Below, one piece after another: positions 8,900 through 17,330 of a stretch of 64,000 bases of DNA. The first letter of the stretch is position 1. Every line of letters starts with the position of its first letter. Made by a program: the position numbers and the translations under genes. This DNA is from an uncultured Acidobacteriota bacterium. Its GTDB lineage: Bacteria > Acidobacteriota > Terriglobia > Terriglobales > Acidobacteriaceae. The stretch spans positions 682,001 to 746,000 of the forward strand of contig CAILAC010000010.1 of NCBI GenBank assembly GCA_903832055.1, in the 5' to 3' direction. The notes under the pieces are model-generated. The model ran no database searches and was not told the DNA's origin. It was given only the letters and a program-made list of their open reading frames with translations.

Positions 8900-10327
8900 T
8901 TAAGTACTCCGTTCGAGGATGGCGACAAAGAATCCGTCGGTTTGAACAGACATCCCCAAACTCCCCGGCAGAATCGTCAGCGACCCGTCGGCGGCTACCG
9001 CGCCCTTGAGCAAGTCACCGCATTCCAGTGAAAGCTGCCCCCGGTCACTCAGTTCATCAAGAACGTCCGCAACCGGAATCTGACGCCAACCCGCTTCCTG
9101 CGCCAGCACTTCAGCCACTACAGCCGCATTTTCTTCTGCCTCAAGCGAACAGGTGGAGTAAACCACCCGACCCGTGGCAACCCGCAGCGCCCCGCGCAAA
9201 ATGCTGCGTTGGCGCTCATGATGCCGCGCCAGGTTCTCCGGCTTCAGCCGGTGCCGAATCTCCGGATTGCGCCCCAAAGTACCCGTGCCACTGCATGGAA
9301 CATCCGCCAGAACCACGTCGTAGGCGCTATCGGCCGGCAGTTCCGTGGCATCAGCCCTGAGAAAGTCGATCTGCGCTGCATAGGGGCTCGCCGCCACACG
9401 CCCTTTCATTGTCTCCAGACGCGCCGGGCTCACTTCGCAAGCGGTGATACGAGCCTTCGGATTACGCTCTGCGAGAATCAGGGTCTTTCCGCCAGGAGCC
9501 GCACACGCATCCAGAATCATGGTTCCCTGCCCGGCCAGCTCCGCAATCAGCTGCGAGCCTTCCTCCTGAATACGAACTCGGCCATCTTTGAAGGCCTCTG
9601 TTGAAGTAACGTCCCCCGCAACCACCCGTCGCGCCGCGGTAAGCATCGCCCCCGGTGCCAGATCAATCCCATCCTCGGCCAGCTCGTTCGCAACCCCGGT
9701 CGTCCTTCCCGTCTGGGCCCCGGCAAGTCGCACTGCCAATTCCGGCTGTTGCTGCCCATGCTTGCAGATAGCCCGCGCGGCTTCGACGCCGTAGCTCGCA
9801 ACCCACCGCTCCACCAGCCACAGCGGATGCGCCGTAGCCTCTGCAAGTTGGGCAGCGCTCAGGCTCGCAGCCAAAGGCCCCGGTTTAGGCAGTCCCGCAA
9901 CCTTGCGCAAAATAGCGTTGACCATCCCCGAAGCATGCTGGTGTCCGGCAATCTTTGCCAGCTCCACGCTCTCGCTGATAGCAGCGTGATCCGGAATGCG
10001 GTCCATGTATTGAAGCTGCAACGCGCCCAGACGCAACGCAATGCGAATCGCCGGCTCAAGTCGCGCATTGGGTCGCGCCAGAAATTCCCGAATCTCCGCA
10101 TCGAGCCGAATCTGCCAACGCAGCGTCCCCATCACCAGTGCCGTCGCAAGGTGCCGGTCCTGCGGCGAAAGAGCCGTAACCCGCCGCCCACGCAGCAGAT
10201 CATCCGCAAACGCCTTGCCACCCTCAACTTCCATCAGAATGGAAAAGGCCTCAAAGCGCGCCCGGCTCACCGCAGATAGAACCTTGGGAGACGGTTTGAA
10301 ATTGGGTTTGCCGACCGGTTTGCTCAT
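8900..10327 (-). CDS. rsmB: 16S rRNA (cytosine(967)-C5)-methyltransferase
   Basis: 475 residues. The N-terminal NusB-like RNA-binding domain covers roughly residues 18-150. The SAM-binding ILDACAAPGGKTLILAE follows near 270. The catalytic motifs VLADVPCSGTGTLGRNPEIRH and VVYSTCSLEAEENAAVV carry the two cysteines of m5C methyltransferases. It modifies C967 of 16S rRNA. The start overlaps the fmt stop by one base (TGATG on the reverse strand), so def, fmt and rsmB are likely cotranscribed, the arrangement known from many bacteria. Confidence 0.93.
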   Translation of the reverse strand: MSKPVGKPNFKPSPKVLSAVSRARFEAFSILMEVEGGKAFADDLLRGRRVTALSPQDRHLATALVMGTLRWQIRLDAEIREFLARPNARLEPAIRIALRLGALQLQYMDRIPDHAAISESVELAKIAGHQHASGMVNAILRKVAGLPKPGPLAASLSAAQLAEATAHPLWLVERWVASYGVEAARAICKHGQQQPELAVRLAGAQTGRTTGVANELAEDGIDLAPGAMLTAARRVVAGDVTSTEAFKDGRVRIQEEGSQLIAELAGQGTMILDACAAPGGKTLILAERNPKARITACEVSPARLETMKGRVAASPYAAQIDFLRADATELPADSAYDVVLADVPCSGTGTLGRNPEIRHRLKPENLARHHERQRSILRGALRVATGRVVYSTCSLEAEENAAVVAEVLAQEAGWRQIPVADVLDELSDRGQLSLECGDLLKGAVAADGSLTILPGSLGMSVQTDGFFVAILERST

Positions 10328-11289
10328 CAGTCGCCCAGCCTGGTTCCTGCAGCAATCGGGGTCCCGCGCAGAAACTCAGCCGCCGTCATCCGGTTGCGGC
10401 CCTCCGGCTGCACTTCCAGCAACTCCACCACCGTACCCTGTGCGCACCCCACAAAGAGGTGCCCCGCCTCCGTCGCCACTTCGCCAGGCTCCAATCCCCT
10501 CGCCAAACCATTCGCAGCTTGCAGCCTGTGCACGGTCAGCTTTCTGCCGTTGAGCATCGTAAAGGCCCCCGGCCAGGGCTGAAACCCGCGCCAGCGATTC
10601 CAGAGTTCAGTCGCCGCAAAAGCCGCAAAGTCCATCCGGCCATCCTCGCGGTCCAGAATCCGGGCCAGCGTAGCCTGCGGGTGATCCTGAACTTGCGGAA
10701 TGATGCTGCCACCCGCAAGGCCAGCCAGCGTTCTCACGACCAGCGGCGCACCCGCCTCTGAGAGCCTCGCAAACAGCTCCACCGCCGTGTCTTCCGCGCC
10801 AATCTCCATCGGCTCCTGCAACAGAATCGGCCCCGTGTCCAGCCCCTCTTCCAGAAGCATCGTCGTGTTGCCGGTCACCGATTCGCCCATCGCCACCGCC
10901 CACTGAATCGGCGCAGCCCCGCGATACTTCGGCAGCAGAGACCCATGCAGGTTGATGCACCCCAGGCGCGGCAAATCCAGCATCCACTTCGGAATAATCC
11001 GCCCATAAGCGACCACGACAATCGCATCCGGCGCAATTGCCTCCAGCCGCGCTCTGAATTCCAAATTGTTCCTGATCTTTTCCGGCTGCGTCACGTCGAT
11101 GCCGTGAGCCAAAGCAGTCAGCTTCAACGGAGGAGCTGTCAGCACCTGCCTGCGGCCCACCGGCCGGTCCGGCTGCGTAACTGCCAGTGCGATTTCGTGA
11201 CCCGCAGCAATCAGAGCCTCAAGCGTCGGCACCGCAAATTGCGGCGTTCCGCAGAACACCAGCCGCAGGTTTGCTGAAGCATCGCTCAT
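10327..11289 (-). CDS. fmt: Methionyl-tRNA formyltransferase
   Basis: 320 residues. Uses 10-formyl-THF to formylate initiator Met-tRNA. The N-terminal VFCGTPQFAVPTLEAL and TQPDRPVGRRQ, and the catalytic block INLHGSLLPKYRGAAPIQWAV (shortened; Asn, His and the later Asp of GLDTGPILLQ), are canonical. The C-terminal OB-like domain starts near RILDREDGRMDF. It lies 19 bases after def and overlaps rsmB by one base. Confidence 0.95.
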   Translation of the reverse strand: MSDASANLRLVFCGTPQFAVPTLEALIAAGHEIALAVTQPDRPVGRRQVLTAPPLKLTALAHGIDVTQPEKIRNNLEFRARLEAIAPDAIVVVAYGRIIPKWMLDLPRLGCINLHGSLLPKYRGAAPIQWAVAMGESVTGNTTMLLEEGLDTGPILLQEPMEIGAEDTAVELFARLSEAGAPLVVRTLAGLAGGSIIPQVQDHPQATLARILDREDGRMDFAAFAATELWNRWRGFQPWPGAFTMLNGRKLTVHRLQAANGLARGLEPGEVATEAGHLFVGCAQGTVVELLEVQPEGRNRMTAAEFLRGTPIAAGTRLGD

Positions 11290-11308
11290 CGTACGACCAT
11301 GCGGCGCT

Positions 11309-11818
11309 CTACCACTCGCCAGCCCGCTGCATTTTGCGAATCTTCCGCAACGCCAGATCCCGCTTCAATCCACTTATCCTGAAGATGAAAAGCATCCCGT
11401 CAAGGTGGTCAATCTCATGCTGGAAGCACCGCGAAAGCAGCTCCTCGCCCTCCGCCTCAAACCACTTGCCATACTCGTCCTGCGCCCGCACGCGCACCCT
11501 GGCCGAGCGCACCACCTTCTCGCGAATCTCCGGAAAGCTCAGGCAGCCCTCTTCTTCGTAGATGCGCCCCTCGCGCTCGATAATCTCGGGATTGATGAGC
11601 ACCAGCTTCTTGGCCGGCTCCTTGGCCGAGCTTAGGTCAATGACCGTCACGCGCTTCGAAACGCCCACCTGCGGCGCAGCCAGGCCGATACCCTGTGCCG
11701 CGTACATGGTCTCAAACATGTCCGCCACAAACTTGCGCAGCTTGTCGTCGAATTCAGTCACCGGCTCCCCAGGCTGCTGGAGAATCGGGTCGGGATACTT
11801 CACAATTTCGAGAATCAT
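11309..11818 (-). CDS. def: Peptide deformylase
   Basis: 169 residues from the chosen ATG, beginning MILEIVKYPDPILQQP as is normal for the family. Motif I is GIGLAAPQVG, motif II is EEGCLSFPE with the metal-binding Cys, and motif III is QHEIDHLDG with both His ligands and the catalytic Glu. It removes the formyl group from nascent peptides. An upstream in-frame ATG at 11884 would add 22 residues and overlap the end of aroC by 32 bases; those residues look unrelated to the family, so the inner start is preferred, though its ribosome site is weak. Confidence 0.93.
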   Translation of the reverse strand: MILEIVKYPDPILQQPGEPVTEFDDKLRKFVADMFETMYAAQGIGLAAPQVGVSKRVTVIDLSSAKEPAKKLVLINPEIIEREGRIYEEEGCLSFPEIREKVVRSARVRVRAQDEYGKWFEAEGEELLSRCFQHEIDHLDGMLFIFRISGLKRDLALRKIRKMQRAGEW

Positions 11819-11852
11819 CGGGCTCTTCGGTCGCACGCCTTTCAGCGAAGTC

Positions 11853-13031
11853 TTAGTAGTTCCGTATTTGTTCGATGTACCCATCGAAATTTCGTTTCAA
11901 TTCGAGCGCAGAGTCGCCGCCAAATTTCTCCATCACCAGCTTCGCGATAATAAACGCCACCATCGCCTCCGCCGCCACGCCAGCAGCCGGCACCACACAT
12001 ATATCCGAGCGCTCATAGCTGGCGCTGGTCGCCTCGCGCGTATCAAACCGCACCGACTCCAGCGGCCGCCGCAGCGTGCTGATCGGCTTCAGATACCCGC
12101 GCACCACCACATCTTCGCCGTTTGAAATCCCGCCTTCTACGCCGCCAGCGTTGTTCTGGTGGCGCGCAAACCGCGTCGGCTTGGCCGGATCTTCCGCCCC
12201 ATAATGAATCGCGTCATGCACCTGCGACCCAAACGACTCTGCCGCAGTCACTCCTCGGCCAATCTCCACCGCCTTCACCGCCTGCAGGCTCATCACCGCC
12301 CACGCCAGCAGCCCATCCAGGCGCTCATCCCAGTTGGCATAGGTACCCACACCCGCTGGTAGCCCATGCACCACCACTTCAAAGACGCCGCCAATCGTGT
12401 CGCCCGTCCGGCTCGTCTCGGCAACCTCTTCCTTCATGCGCTCTTCAGTCGCCGGGTCAACGCAGCTCAGCAGAATCTCCGGCTTCTGCGTCACCGCAAC
12501 AATCTCGTCCCACGTCGCCGGCCGCTCCAGCTCCACCCGGCCCACGCGAATCACGTGGCTCGCCACCTCAATCCCAAGGTGACGCAGCAGCAGCTTTGCA
12601 AACGCCCCCGCAGCCACTCGCGAAGTCGACTCCCGCGCCGACGCCCGCTCCAGCACATACCGCGCATCGGTGAAGTTGTACTTCAGCGCGCCCGGCAAAT
12701 CAGCATGCCCCGGCCGCGGCGACGCCACAACCTGGTGCTTCGCCGGGTCGCCCGCCTCAACCGGCAGCTTCTCTTCCCAGTTCTTCCAGTCGTGGTTCTT
12801 GATTTCAATCGCAATGGGCGAGCCGATGGTCTTGCCGTGGCGCACACCCGACAAAATATGCACCTTGTCCGTCTCGATCTTCATCCGCCCGCCACGGCCA
12901 AAGCCCTGCTGGCGACGCCAAAGTTCGCGATTGATAAAGTCGAAATCGACAGGCAGCCCCGCAGGCAGGCCCGAGATGAGCGCAATCAGTGCTTCGCCGT
13001 GCGACTCGCCGGCAGTTTCAAAACGGATCAT
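11853..13031 (-). CDS. aroC: Chorismate synthase
   Basis: Last enzyme of the shikimate pathway, 392 residues, making chorismate from EPSP with reduced FMN. GESHGEALIALISGLPAGLP at the N-terminus, RRQQGFGRGGRMKIE, then RPGHADLPGALKY and RASARESTSRVAAGA are the conserved blocks; the C-terminal FGGDSALELKRN is also family-like. It heads the reverse-strand group aroC-def-fmt-rsmB; def starts about 34 bases beyond its stop. Confidence 0.96.
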   Translation of the reverse strand: MIRFETAGESHGEALIALISGLPAGLPVDFDFINRELWRRQQGFGRGGRMKIETDKVHILSGVRHGKTIGSPIAIEIKNHDWKNWEEKLPVEAGDPAKHQVVASPRPGHADLPGALKYNFTDARYVLERASARESTSRVAAGAFAKLLLRHLGIEVASHVIRVGRVELERPATWDEIVAVTQKPEILLSCVDPATEERMKEEVAETSRTGDTIGGVFEVVVHGLPAGVGTYANWDERLDGLLAWAVMSLQAVKAVEIGRGVTAAESFGSQVHDAIHYGAEDPAKPTRFARHQNNAGGVEGGISNGEDVVVRGYLKPISTLRRPLESVRFDTREATSASYERSDICVVPAAGVAAEAMVAFIIAKLVMEKFGGDSALELKRNFDGYIEQIRNY

Positions 13032-13065
13032 GACTCTTTGATTGTAACGAATACAGCGAACGACG

Positions 13066-13446
13066 CTAGTCGAGGAACCACTGCCACTGATCCTCTGTCA
13101 ACGGCACCACGCTCAGCCGCCCGATAATCACCAGCGGCGAAGTCGCAAACAAAGGCTCCGCCTTGATCTGCGCCAGCGTCTTCGGCGTCTTCAGCCGCTT
13201 GCCCACCTTCACCTTCACAATCGGCACCTTCGGGTCGGTCGGGTCCACGCTCACCACCGTCCCCGTCCCCACCGCCGTCCGCACATCACCCGTGTGGTAA
13301 AAAATCCACTTGCTGCCCTTCGGCATCTGCCGCAGGTGCATCACCGCAGTCGTGTTGTTCACGTTGTCCCAGATGGTTTCCTTGTCCCGCAGAAAATCAT
13401 CAAAGGAATAGACATTCGGCTCGGTCTTGAAAAGAAAGTAAGGCAT
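13066..13446 (-). CDS. EVE domain-containing protein
   Basis: 126 residues beginning MPYFLFKTEPNVYSFDDF, the standard opening of EVE (PUA-like) proteins, followed by WDNVNNTTAVMHLRQMPKGSKWIFYHTG and VVSVDPTDP in shortened form. EVE domains bind modified bases or RNA. It is shorter than the usual 140-155 residues, with the family C-terminal block present as PLVIIGRLSVVPLT. Partners cannot be inferred; it is 34 bases upstream of aroC on the same strand, so it may be cotranscribed. Confidence 0.85.
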   Translation of the reverse strand: MPYFLFKTEPNVYSFDDFLRDKETIWDNVNNTTAVMHLRQMPKGSKWIFYHTGDVRTAVGTGTVVSVDPTDPKVPIVKVKVGKRLKTPKTLAQIKAEPLFATSPLVIIGRLSVVPLTEDQWQWFLD

Positions 13447-13556
13447 ATCGCTCTCATCCTAAGACAGTCACCGGCAACTAGGGAATAGTGGCTGGAAAAC
13501 CAGGCTGGATGGTAGTAAGATTTCCTTGTTTCCGTTTTTCCCTGAAAGAGGTTTTC

Positions 13557-13781
13557 ATGCTCGCGAAACTGACGGTCAAAAATCAGCTCACCCTGCCCAA
13601 AGCAGTCATGACGCGCTTCAGCGGCGTCGAGCATTTCGAAGTCAGCACCGACGGGGTCAGCATCACGCTTCGTCCCCTGCGACGAAGTCGCGCCGACGAA
13701 ATACGCCTACGGCTCGAAGAACTCGGCATCAACGAGCAGGATGTGGCCGACGCCGTGAAGTGGGCGCGAGAAGGCCAGTGA
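13557..13781 (+). CDS. AbrB/MazE-type antitoxin-like protein
   Basis: 74 residues. The N-terminal MLAKLTVKNQLTLPKAVM has the swapped-hairpin AbrB pattern (T-V-K-x-Q-L-T-L-P), and the C-terminal half is a charged helix suited to binding a toxin. AAGAGG lies 6-7 bases before the ATG. It overlaps the following PIN gene by 4 bases (GTGA), as in type II toxin-antitoxin pairs. An in-frame start at 13488 would add a stretch that does not look like protein. Confidence 0.75.
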   Translation: MLAKLTVKNQLTLPKAVMTRFSGVEHFEVSTDGVSITLRPLRRSRADEIRLRLEELGINEQDVADAVKWAREGQ

Positions 13782-14206
13782 AGGCTTCCAAACTTTCCCG
13801 AGTGGTCTTCGACACAAATACCGTGCTTTCAGCGCTGGTTTTTACACATGGCCGACTTACGTGGCTCCGATCTCACTGGACTGAAGGCCGTTGTACCCCG
13901 TTGCTCTCGCGCGCAACCGCAGCGGAAATCAGCCGCGTTCTGGCATATCCGAAATTTAGGATTCTGCGAGACGCGCAGTTGGAATTGCTCGGCGACTATC
14001 TTCCATATTGCGAGACCATTGAGAAGATCGAACCGTGCCCGATCCTCTGCCGGGACGCCAAGGATCAAATGCTTCTCGACCTCGCACACAGCGGAGGAGC
14101 GGACATCCTGGTCACCGGCGACCAGGATGTGCTCATTTTGGCGGCGCAGGCAACGTTTGCCATTGAAACCCCCGAAGCCTATCGGCAGCGAATAGGGCAA
14201 GGCTAG
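13778..14206 (+). CDS. PIN domain toxin-like ribonuclease (COG1569 type)
   Basis: 142 residues from a GTG start. VVFDTNTVLSALVF carries the first catalytic Asp, AAEISRVLAYPKF the Glu, CRDAKDQMLLDLA the third acid and ILVTGDQDVL the fourth. This is the pattern of PIN-family putative toxins that cleave RNA. The start overlaps the antitoxin stop by 4 bases. It converges on the HD nuclease gene. Confidence 0.8.
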   Translation: MKASKLSRVVFDTNTVLSALVFTHGRLTWLRSHWTEGRCTPLLSRATAAEISRVLAYPKFRILRDAQLELLGDYLPYCETIEKIEPCPILCRDAKDQMLLDLAHSGGADILVTGDQDVLILAAQATFAIETPEAYRQRIGQG

Positions 14207-14209
14207 TTC

Positions 14210-15196
14210 TCACTCCCCCAGCCAGGCCCGGCTATTCAACATCGTCCGCTGGTCCAGCGCCCATATCTTGTCCGTCATCTCGCCAGCGCCCTTGCCCTGC
14301 CGCGCCGCCTTCTGGAATTCCGTGGCCAGCGTCTGCATCTTGGCATCCATATCATCCAGAAAGTTCAACATGAGCGCCTCGGGAATCATCGGCAGCTTCG
14401 GCGACCCAAACTCCAGCTTCCCGTGGTGGCTCAGAATCATGTGCAGCACCAGCGTCTTCAGCCGCGGCGGAAAATCCTGCAGAGCATCCATCTGCTTCTC
14501 AATCATGCTCGCCCCAATCTGGATATGCCCCAGCAGCGTCCCCTCCAGCGTGTACTCAAACCCCGTCGCCCACGCCAGCTCGTGAATCTTGCCAATATCG
14601 TGCAAGATCACCCCGGTAATCACCAGGTCCTTGATCAGCATCGGATAGTGCGGCACTACCTTCTCCGCCAGCCCAATCAGGCTCACCACATGCTCCAGCA
14701 ACCCGCCCAGAAAGGCATGATGCAGTTGCTTCGCCGCCGGAGCCTCCCGGTACGCCGACCGAACAGCCGGGTCAGCCAGCATCGCCATCACCAACCGCTG
14801 CAGGTCCAAGTCGGTAAAGCGCGCAATTGCCTCCTCAAGCTGCTGCCATAGCTCGTCAATATCGAAAGTCGTCGCGGGCAGCAGGTCGGCGCGGTCATAC
14901 TCGTGCGCAGCCAGTTTCTTCAGCTGCTCCACTTTCAACTGCATCACGCCTTCAAACTTCGCCGCCGTGCCCCGCACCTTCACCGCATCGCCCTTGGCAA
15001 AATCAGCAGAAATTCGTGGGTCGGCAATATCCCATACCCGCGCCTCAATCTGGCCGGAATTATCCCCCAGAATCAGGCTCAGATAAGCCTTCGCAGTCCG
15101 GGTTGTCCGCTGCTGTTTGCTGAGAACAAGGTAGATCGAATCAAAGGAACGGCTCTCGTCGTGGCGAGCCAGGTCGGCAATATAGATTTCTTTCAT
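14210..15196 (-). CDS. OB-fold/HD-domain 3'-5' exoribonuclease, YhaM family
   Basis: 328 residues. The N-terminal third is an OB nucleic-acid-binding fold (YLVLSKQQRTTRTAKAYLSL, GQIEARVWDIADPRI). The HD phosphohydrolase domain follows with HHAFLGGLLEHVVSLI, the VILHDIGKI signature and LHMILSHHGKLEFGSPKLP. This order matches YhaM/CBF1, which trims RNA and single-stranded DNA. The C-terminal helix continues to DQRTMLNSRAWLGE. No obvious partner gene; 105 bases separate it from ppiC. Confidence 0.88.
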   Translation of the reverse strand: MKEIYIADLARHDESRSFDSIYLVLSKQQRTTRTAKAYLSLILGDNSGQIEARVWDIADPRISADFAKGDAVKVRGTAAKFEGVMQLKVEQLKKLAAHEYDRADLLPATTFDIDELWQQLEEAIARFTDLDLQRLVMAMLADPAVRSAYREAPAAKQLHHAFLGGLLEHVVSLIGLAEKVVPHYPMLIKDLVITGVILHDIGKIHELAWATGFEYTLEGTLLGHIQIGASMIEKQMDALQDFPPRLKTLVLHMILSHHGKLEFGSPKLPMIPEALMLNFLDDMDAKMQTLATEFQKAARQGKGAGEMTDKIWALDQRTMLNSRAWLGE

Positions 15197-15301
15197 GTCT
15201 GGAGCAGCTTATCGCATTTACAGCCCCGCCGCACACAGCAACGCCCCATCCCAGCCACCGTACAACTTCGTGGCAAAGGATGGGGCGCACTCAAATGCCG
15301 G

Positions 15302-17080
15302 CTACTGCTGAGGCGCCGGTGCTGGTGCATCAGGCTTCGGAGCAGTCGCCGGTGCCGGGGCACCCGGAACCGCAGGCGCTGGCGTTACTTCCAGCGGAGC
15401 CTTCTCCGTCGTATCCTTGGGCCGCTGCTGCATCCGGGTCTTATCGCCCGTTGTTGCCGTGTCGTTCTTCTTCTTTTTCTTCTTGGAGGTGTCACCGCCC
15501 AGTCCAAGAGGCGCTGCCTGCGTCTGGCGATCTGCCACTTCCTCAGCGGCTGGGGCTGCAGGAGCAAAGCTGTCAAGCGCTGGTCCCTTGGCCTTGGGAG
15601 CCTTGGGCAGCTTGGAGCGCGCTGCAAACCGCGACTTCTTTACGGGAGCGGCTGGTGCCTGCGCAGTGGCTTCGCTTTCCTGAGCCGCAGTTGCCTCAGC
15701 CTTGGGAATCGCTCCTGCATCCTCGACCTTGGTCTCTGCGGCGTTGGGCAGCGTTTCCCGGGGTGCCTGACCAAAGCGAATCTTTTCCTTCTTGCCCGCC
15801 TTCATCGAACCCGCTGTCGCTGCAGAGGCCTTTGTCTTGCCCTTCTTCGCCTTTTCCGGTGCCGGAGCGGGTGCCGCGGTCTCAGTCGAAACAGCCACTA
15901 CAGCAGGCGCCGCCTGCGCGCTCTTGTTGCGGAAACCATGCTCTGTCTCGCGGAAGCGAGTACGCTGCACCTTCTTCTTCTTCTTCGGCGCGGGAGGCGT
16001 GTAAGCGCTGTAGACCGGCTTTGTCTGCTTCGGGCTCGCGCCCGTATCCACATAGCCTGGCTTGATATCGATGTAGGCCTCTTCACGCAGCGTCGTCAGA
16101 TAGGCGCGTATCGCGGGCTCCATCCTGCTCATGAAGTAGGTCTCTTCCACCTGCTGCTGCACGTCCTTGAATTGCGGAACTCCGCCTTCCACATGCTCGT
16201 TGACCTTGAGGATCACATATCCCTGTTTGGTCCGGATCGGCTCCGTAAACGCCCCACTCTTCAGACTGAACGTACGGTCCTCCAGCACCTTGGCCAGACT
16301 CCCGCGCCCAAACTTGCCCAGATCGCCGCCCTCGGCAGCCGTCGGGCCGTCGCTGGATGAGCGCGCAACCTTGTCAAAGTCCGCCCCGCCCTTCAGCTTT
16401 GCCTCAATATCATCGGCCTTGGCTTTTGCCGTTGAGAGCGCCTGGTCATCGGCATCGGCTCCCGTAGCCACAAGAATCTCGCTCAGGTGCACGCTTTCCG
16501 GCTGCGCGTAATCCTGCTTGTGCGCCTCAAAGTAGCGCTGCACCTCGCCAGGCGTCGCATTCATGTGGCGGCCAACTTCCTCCCGCATCACCTGCTGGGT
16601 GATGATCTGGTTGCGAATGTTGGCCTTGAAATCCTCGTACGAGACGCCTTGTTCACGCGCGGACTTTTCCAGATCCTCGAGTGTCTCAAGGTTGTACTTC
16701 TTACGGATCTCGTCCAGCTGCTTCACCAGCTCGGTTTCGCCCGTAATGTTGAGTTCTTTGCCCTTGGAGAGCCAAAGCTGCTGGTCGATCAGATTACGCA
16801 GCAGGTCCTTGTGGCCCTCGGCAATCTGCTGCATTGAAGTCGCGCCACGCTGACGCGCTTCAGCATCCATTTCCTTCAAAGCACGCTCGTAATCTGAACG
16901 CGAGATGATCTGGTCATTGACGCGAGCTAGAATGTCTTCAACCGTCGCACCGCCATACGGGCTTTGCGGCGCAACATTGGTGGTCGAGTTCTGCGCCGGG
17001 GCGCTGACAGCAAAAAGAACGGTGCCCAGCACAAGTGCGGGCATGAGGAACGCAGAGATTCGGTAGAGTCGCAAAGTCAT
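15302..17080 (-). CDS. Exported peptidyl-prolyl isomerase, SurA/PpiC type, with long Lys/Ala-rich tail
   Basis: 592 residues from the ATG at 17080, which begins a signal peptide (hydrophobic core then VSAPAQN). A SurA-like helical N-domain spans about 35-200 (LARVNDQIISRSDYERAL at its start). The parvulin domain spans about 205-310 (VHLSEILVATGADADDQ, then GGDLGKFGRGSL and GAFTEPIRTKQGYVILKVNE). The last 250 residues are low complexity: Ala, Pro and Lys with runs of five to seven lysines. It should act in the periplasm on outer-membrane protein folding. A much longer in-frame reading to 17479 runs into the divergent S41 gene and is rejected. Confidence 0.88.
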   Translation of the reverse strand: MTLRLYRISAFLMPALVLGTVLFAVSAPAQNSTTNVAPQSPYGGATVEDILARVNDQIISRSDYERALKEMDAEARQRGATSMQQIAEGHKDLLRNLIDQQLWLSKGKELNITGETELVKQLDEIRKKYNLETLEDLEKSAREQGVSYEDFKANIRNQIITQQVMREEVGRHMNATPGEVQRYFEAHKQDYAQPESVHLSEILVATGADADDQALSTAKAKADDIEAKLKGGADFDKVARSSSDGPTAAEGGDLGKFGRGSLAKVLEDRTFSLKSGAFTEPIRTKQGYVILKVNEHVEGGVPQFKDVQQQVEETYFMSRMEPAIRAYLTTLREEAYIDIKPGYVDTGASPKQTKPVYSAYTPPAPKKKKKVQRTRFRETEHGFRNKSAQAAPAVVAVSTETAAPAPAPEKAKKGKTKASAATAGSMKAGKKEKIRFGQAPRETLPNAAETKVEDAGAIPKAEATAAQESEATAQAPAAPVKKSRFAARSKLPKAPKAKGPALDSFAPAAPAAEEVADRQTQAAPLGLGGDTSKKKKKKNDTATTGDKTRMQQRPKDTTEKAPLEVTPAPAVPGAPAPATAPKPDAPAPAPQQ

Positions 17081-17218
17081 AATGGGCAAACGGAGGAGGC
17101 AGGAATCGCCGCTACTCCATAGACGTAATTGTAACCGCCCGGAAAGCAGCAGTCGTAACAAGCCCGCAGATGCCCTTGCTACCCTCCGCCACCCAGGCCC
17201 GTCCAACACACTCGATGC

Positions 17219-17224
17219 TATACT
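17219..17224 (+). promoter_or_regulatory. Extended -10 promoter for the S41 protease gene
   Basis: TGCTATACT (17216-17224) matches the extended -10 pattern TGnTATAAT at 8 of 9 places. There is no good -35 box, as expected for extended -10 promoters. Transcription would start near 17231, upstream of the hairpin at 17246-17266. Confidence 0.5.
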
Positions 17225-17245
17225 TTTCCTCAGGATTGCTTCGCC

Positions 17246-17266
17246 CGAAGCCCTTATCGGGCTTCG
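17246..17266 (+). promoter_or_regulatory. Hairpin in the 5' leader of the S41 protease gene
   Basis: CGAAGCCC (17246-17253) and GGGCTTCG (17259-17266) form a perfect 8-bp stem with a five-base loop, followed by TTTCC. It lies between the proposed promoter and the start codon, so it could attenuate or stabilise the leader. Confidence 0.5.
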
Positions 17267-17330
17267 TTTCCGAGCCTCATTCCGGACGAGCACGTGAGCG
17301 GGCAGACAGCATCTGGAGGTTCCCCTTACT

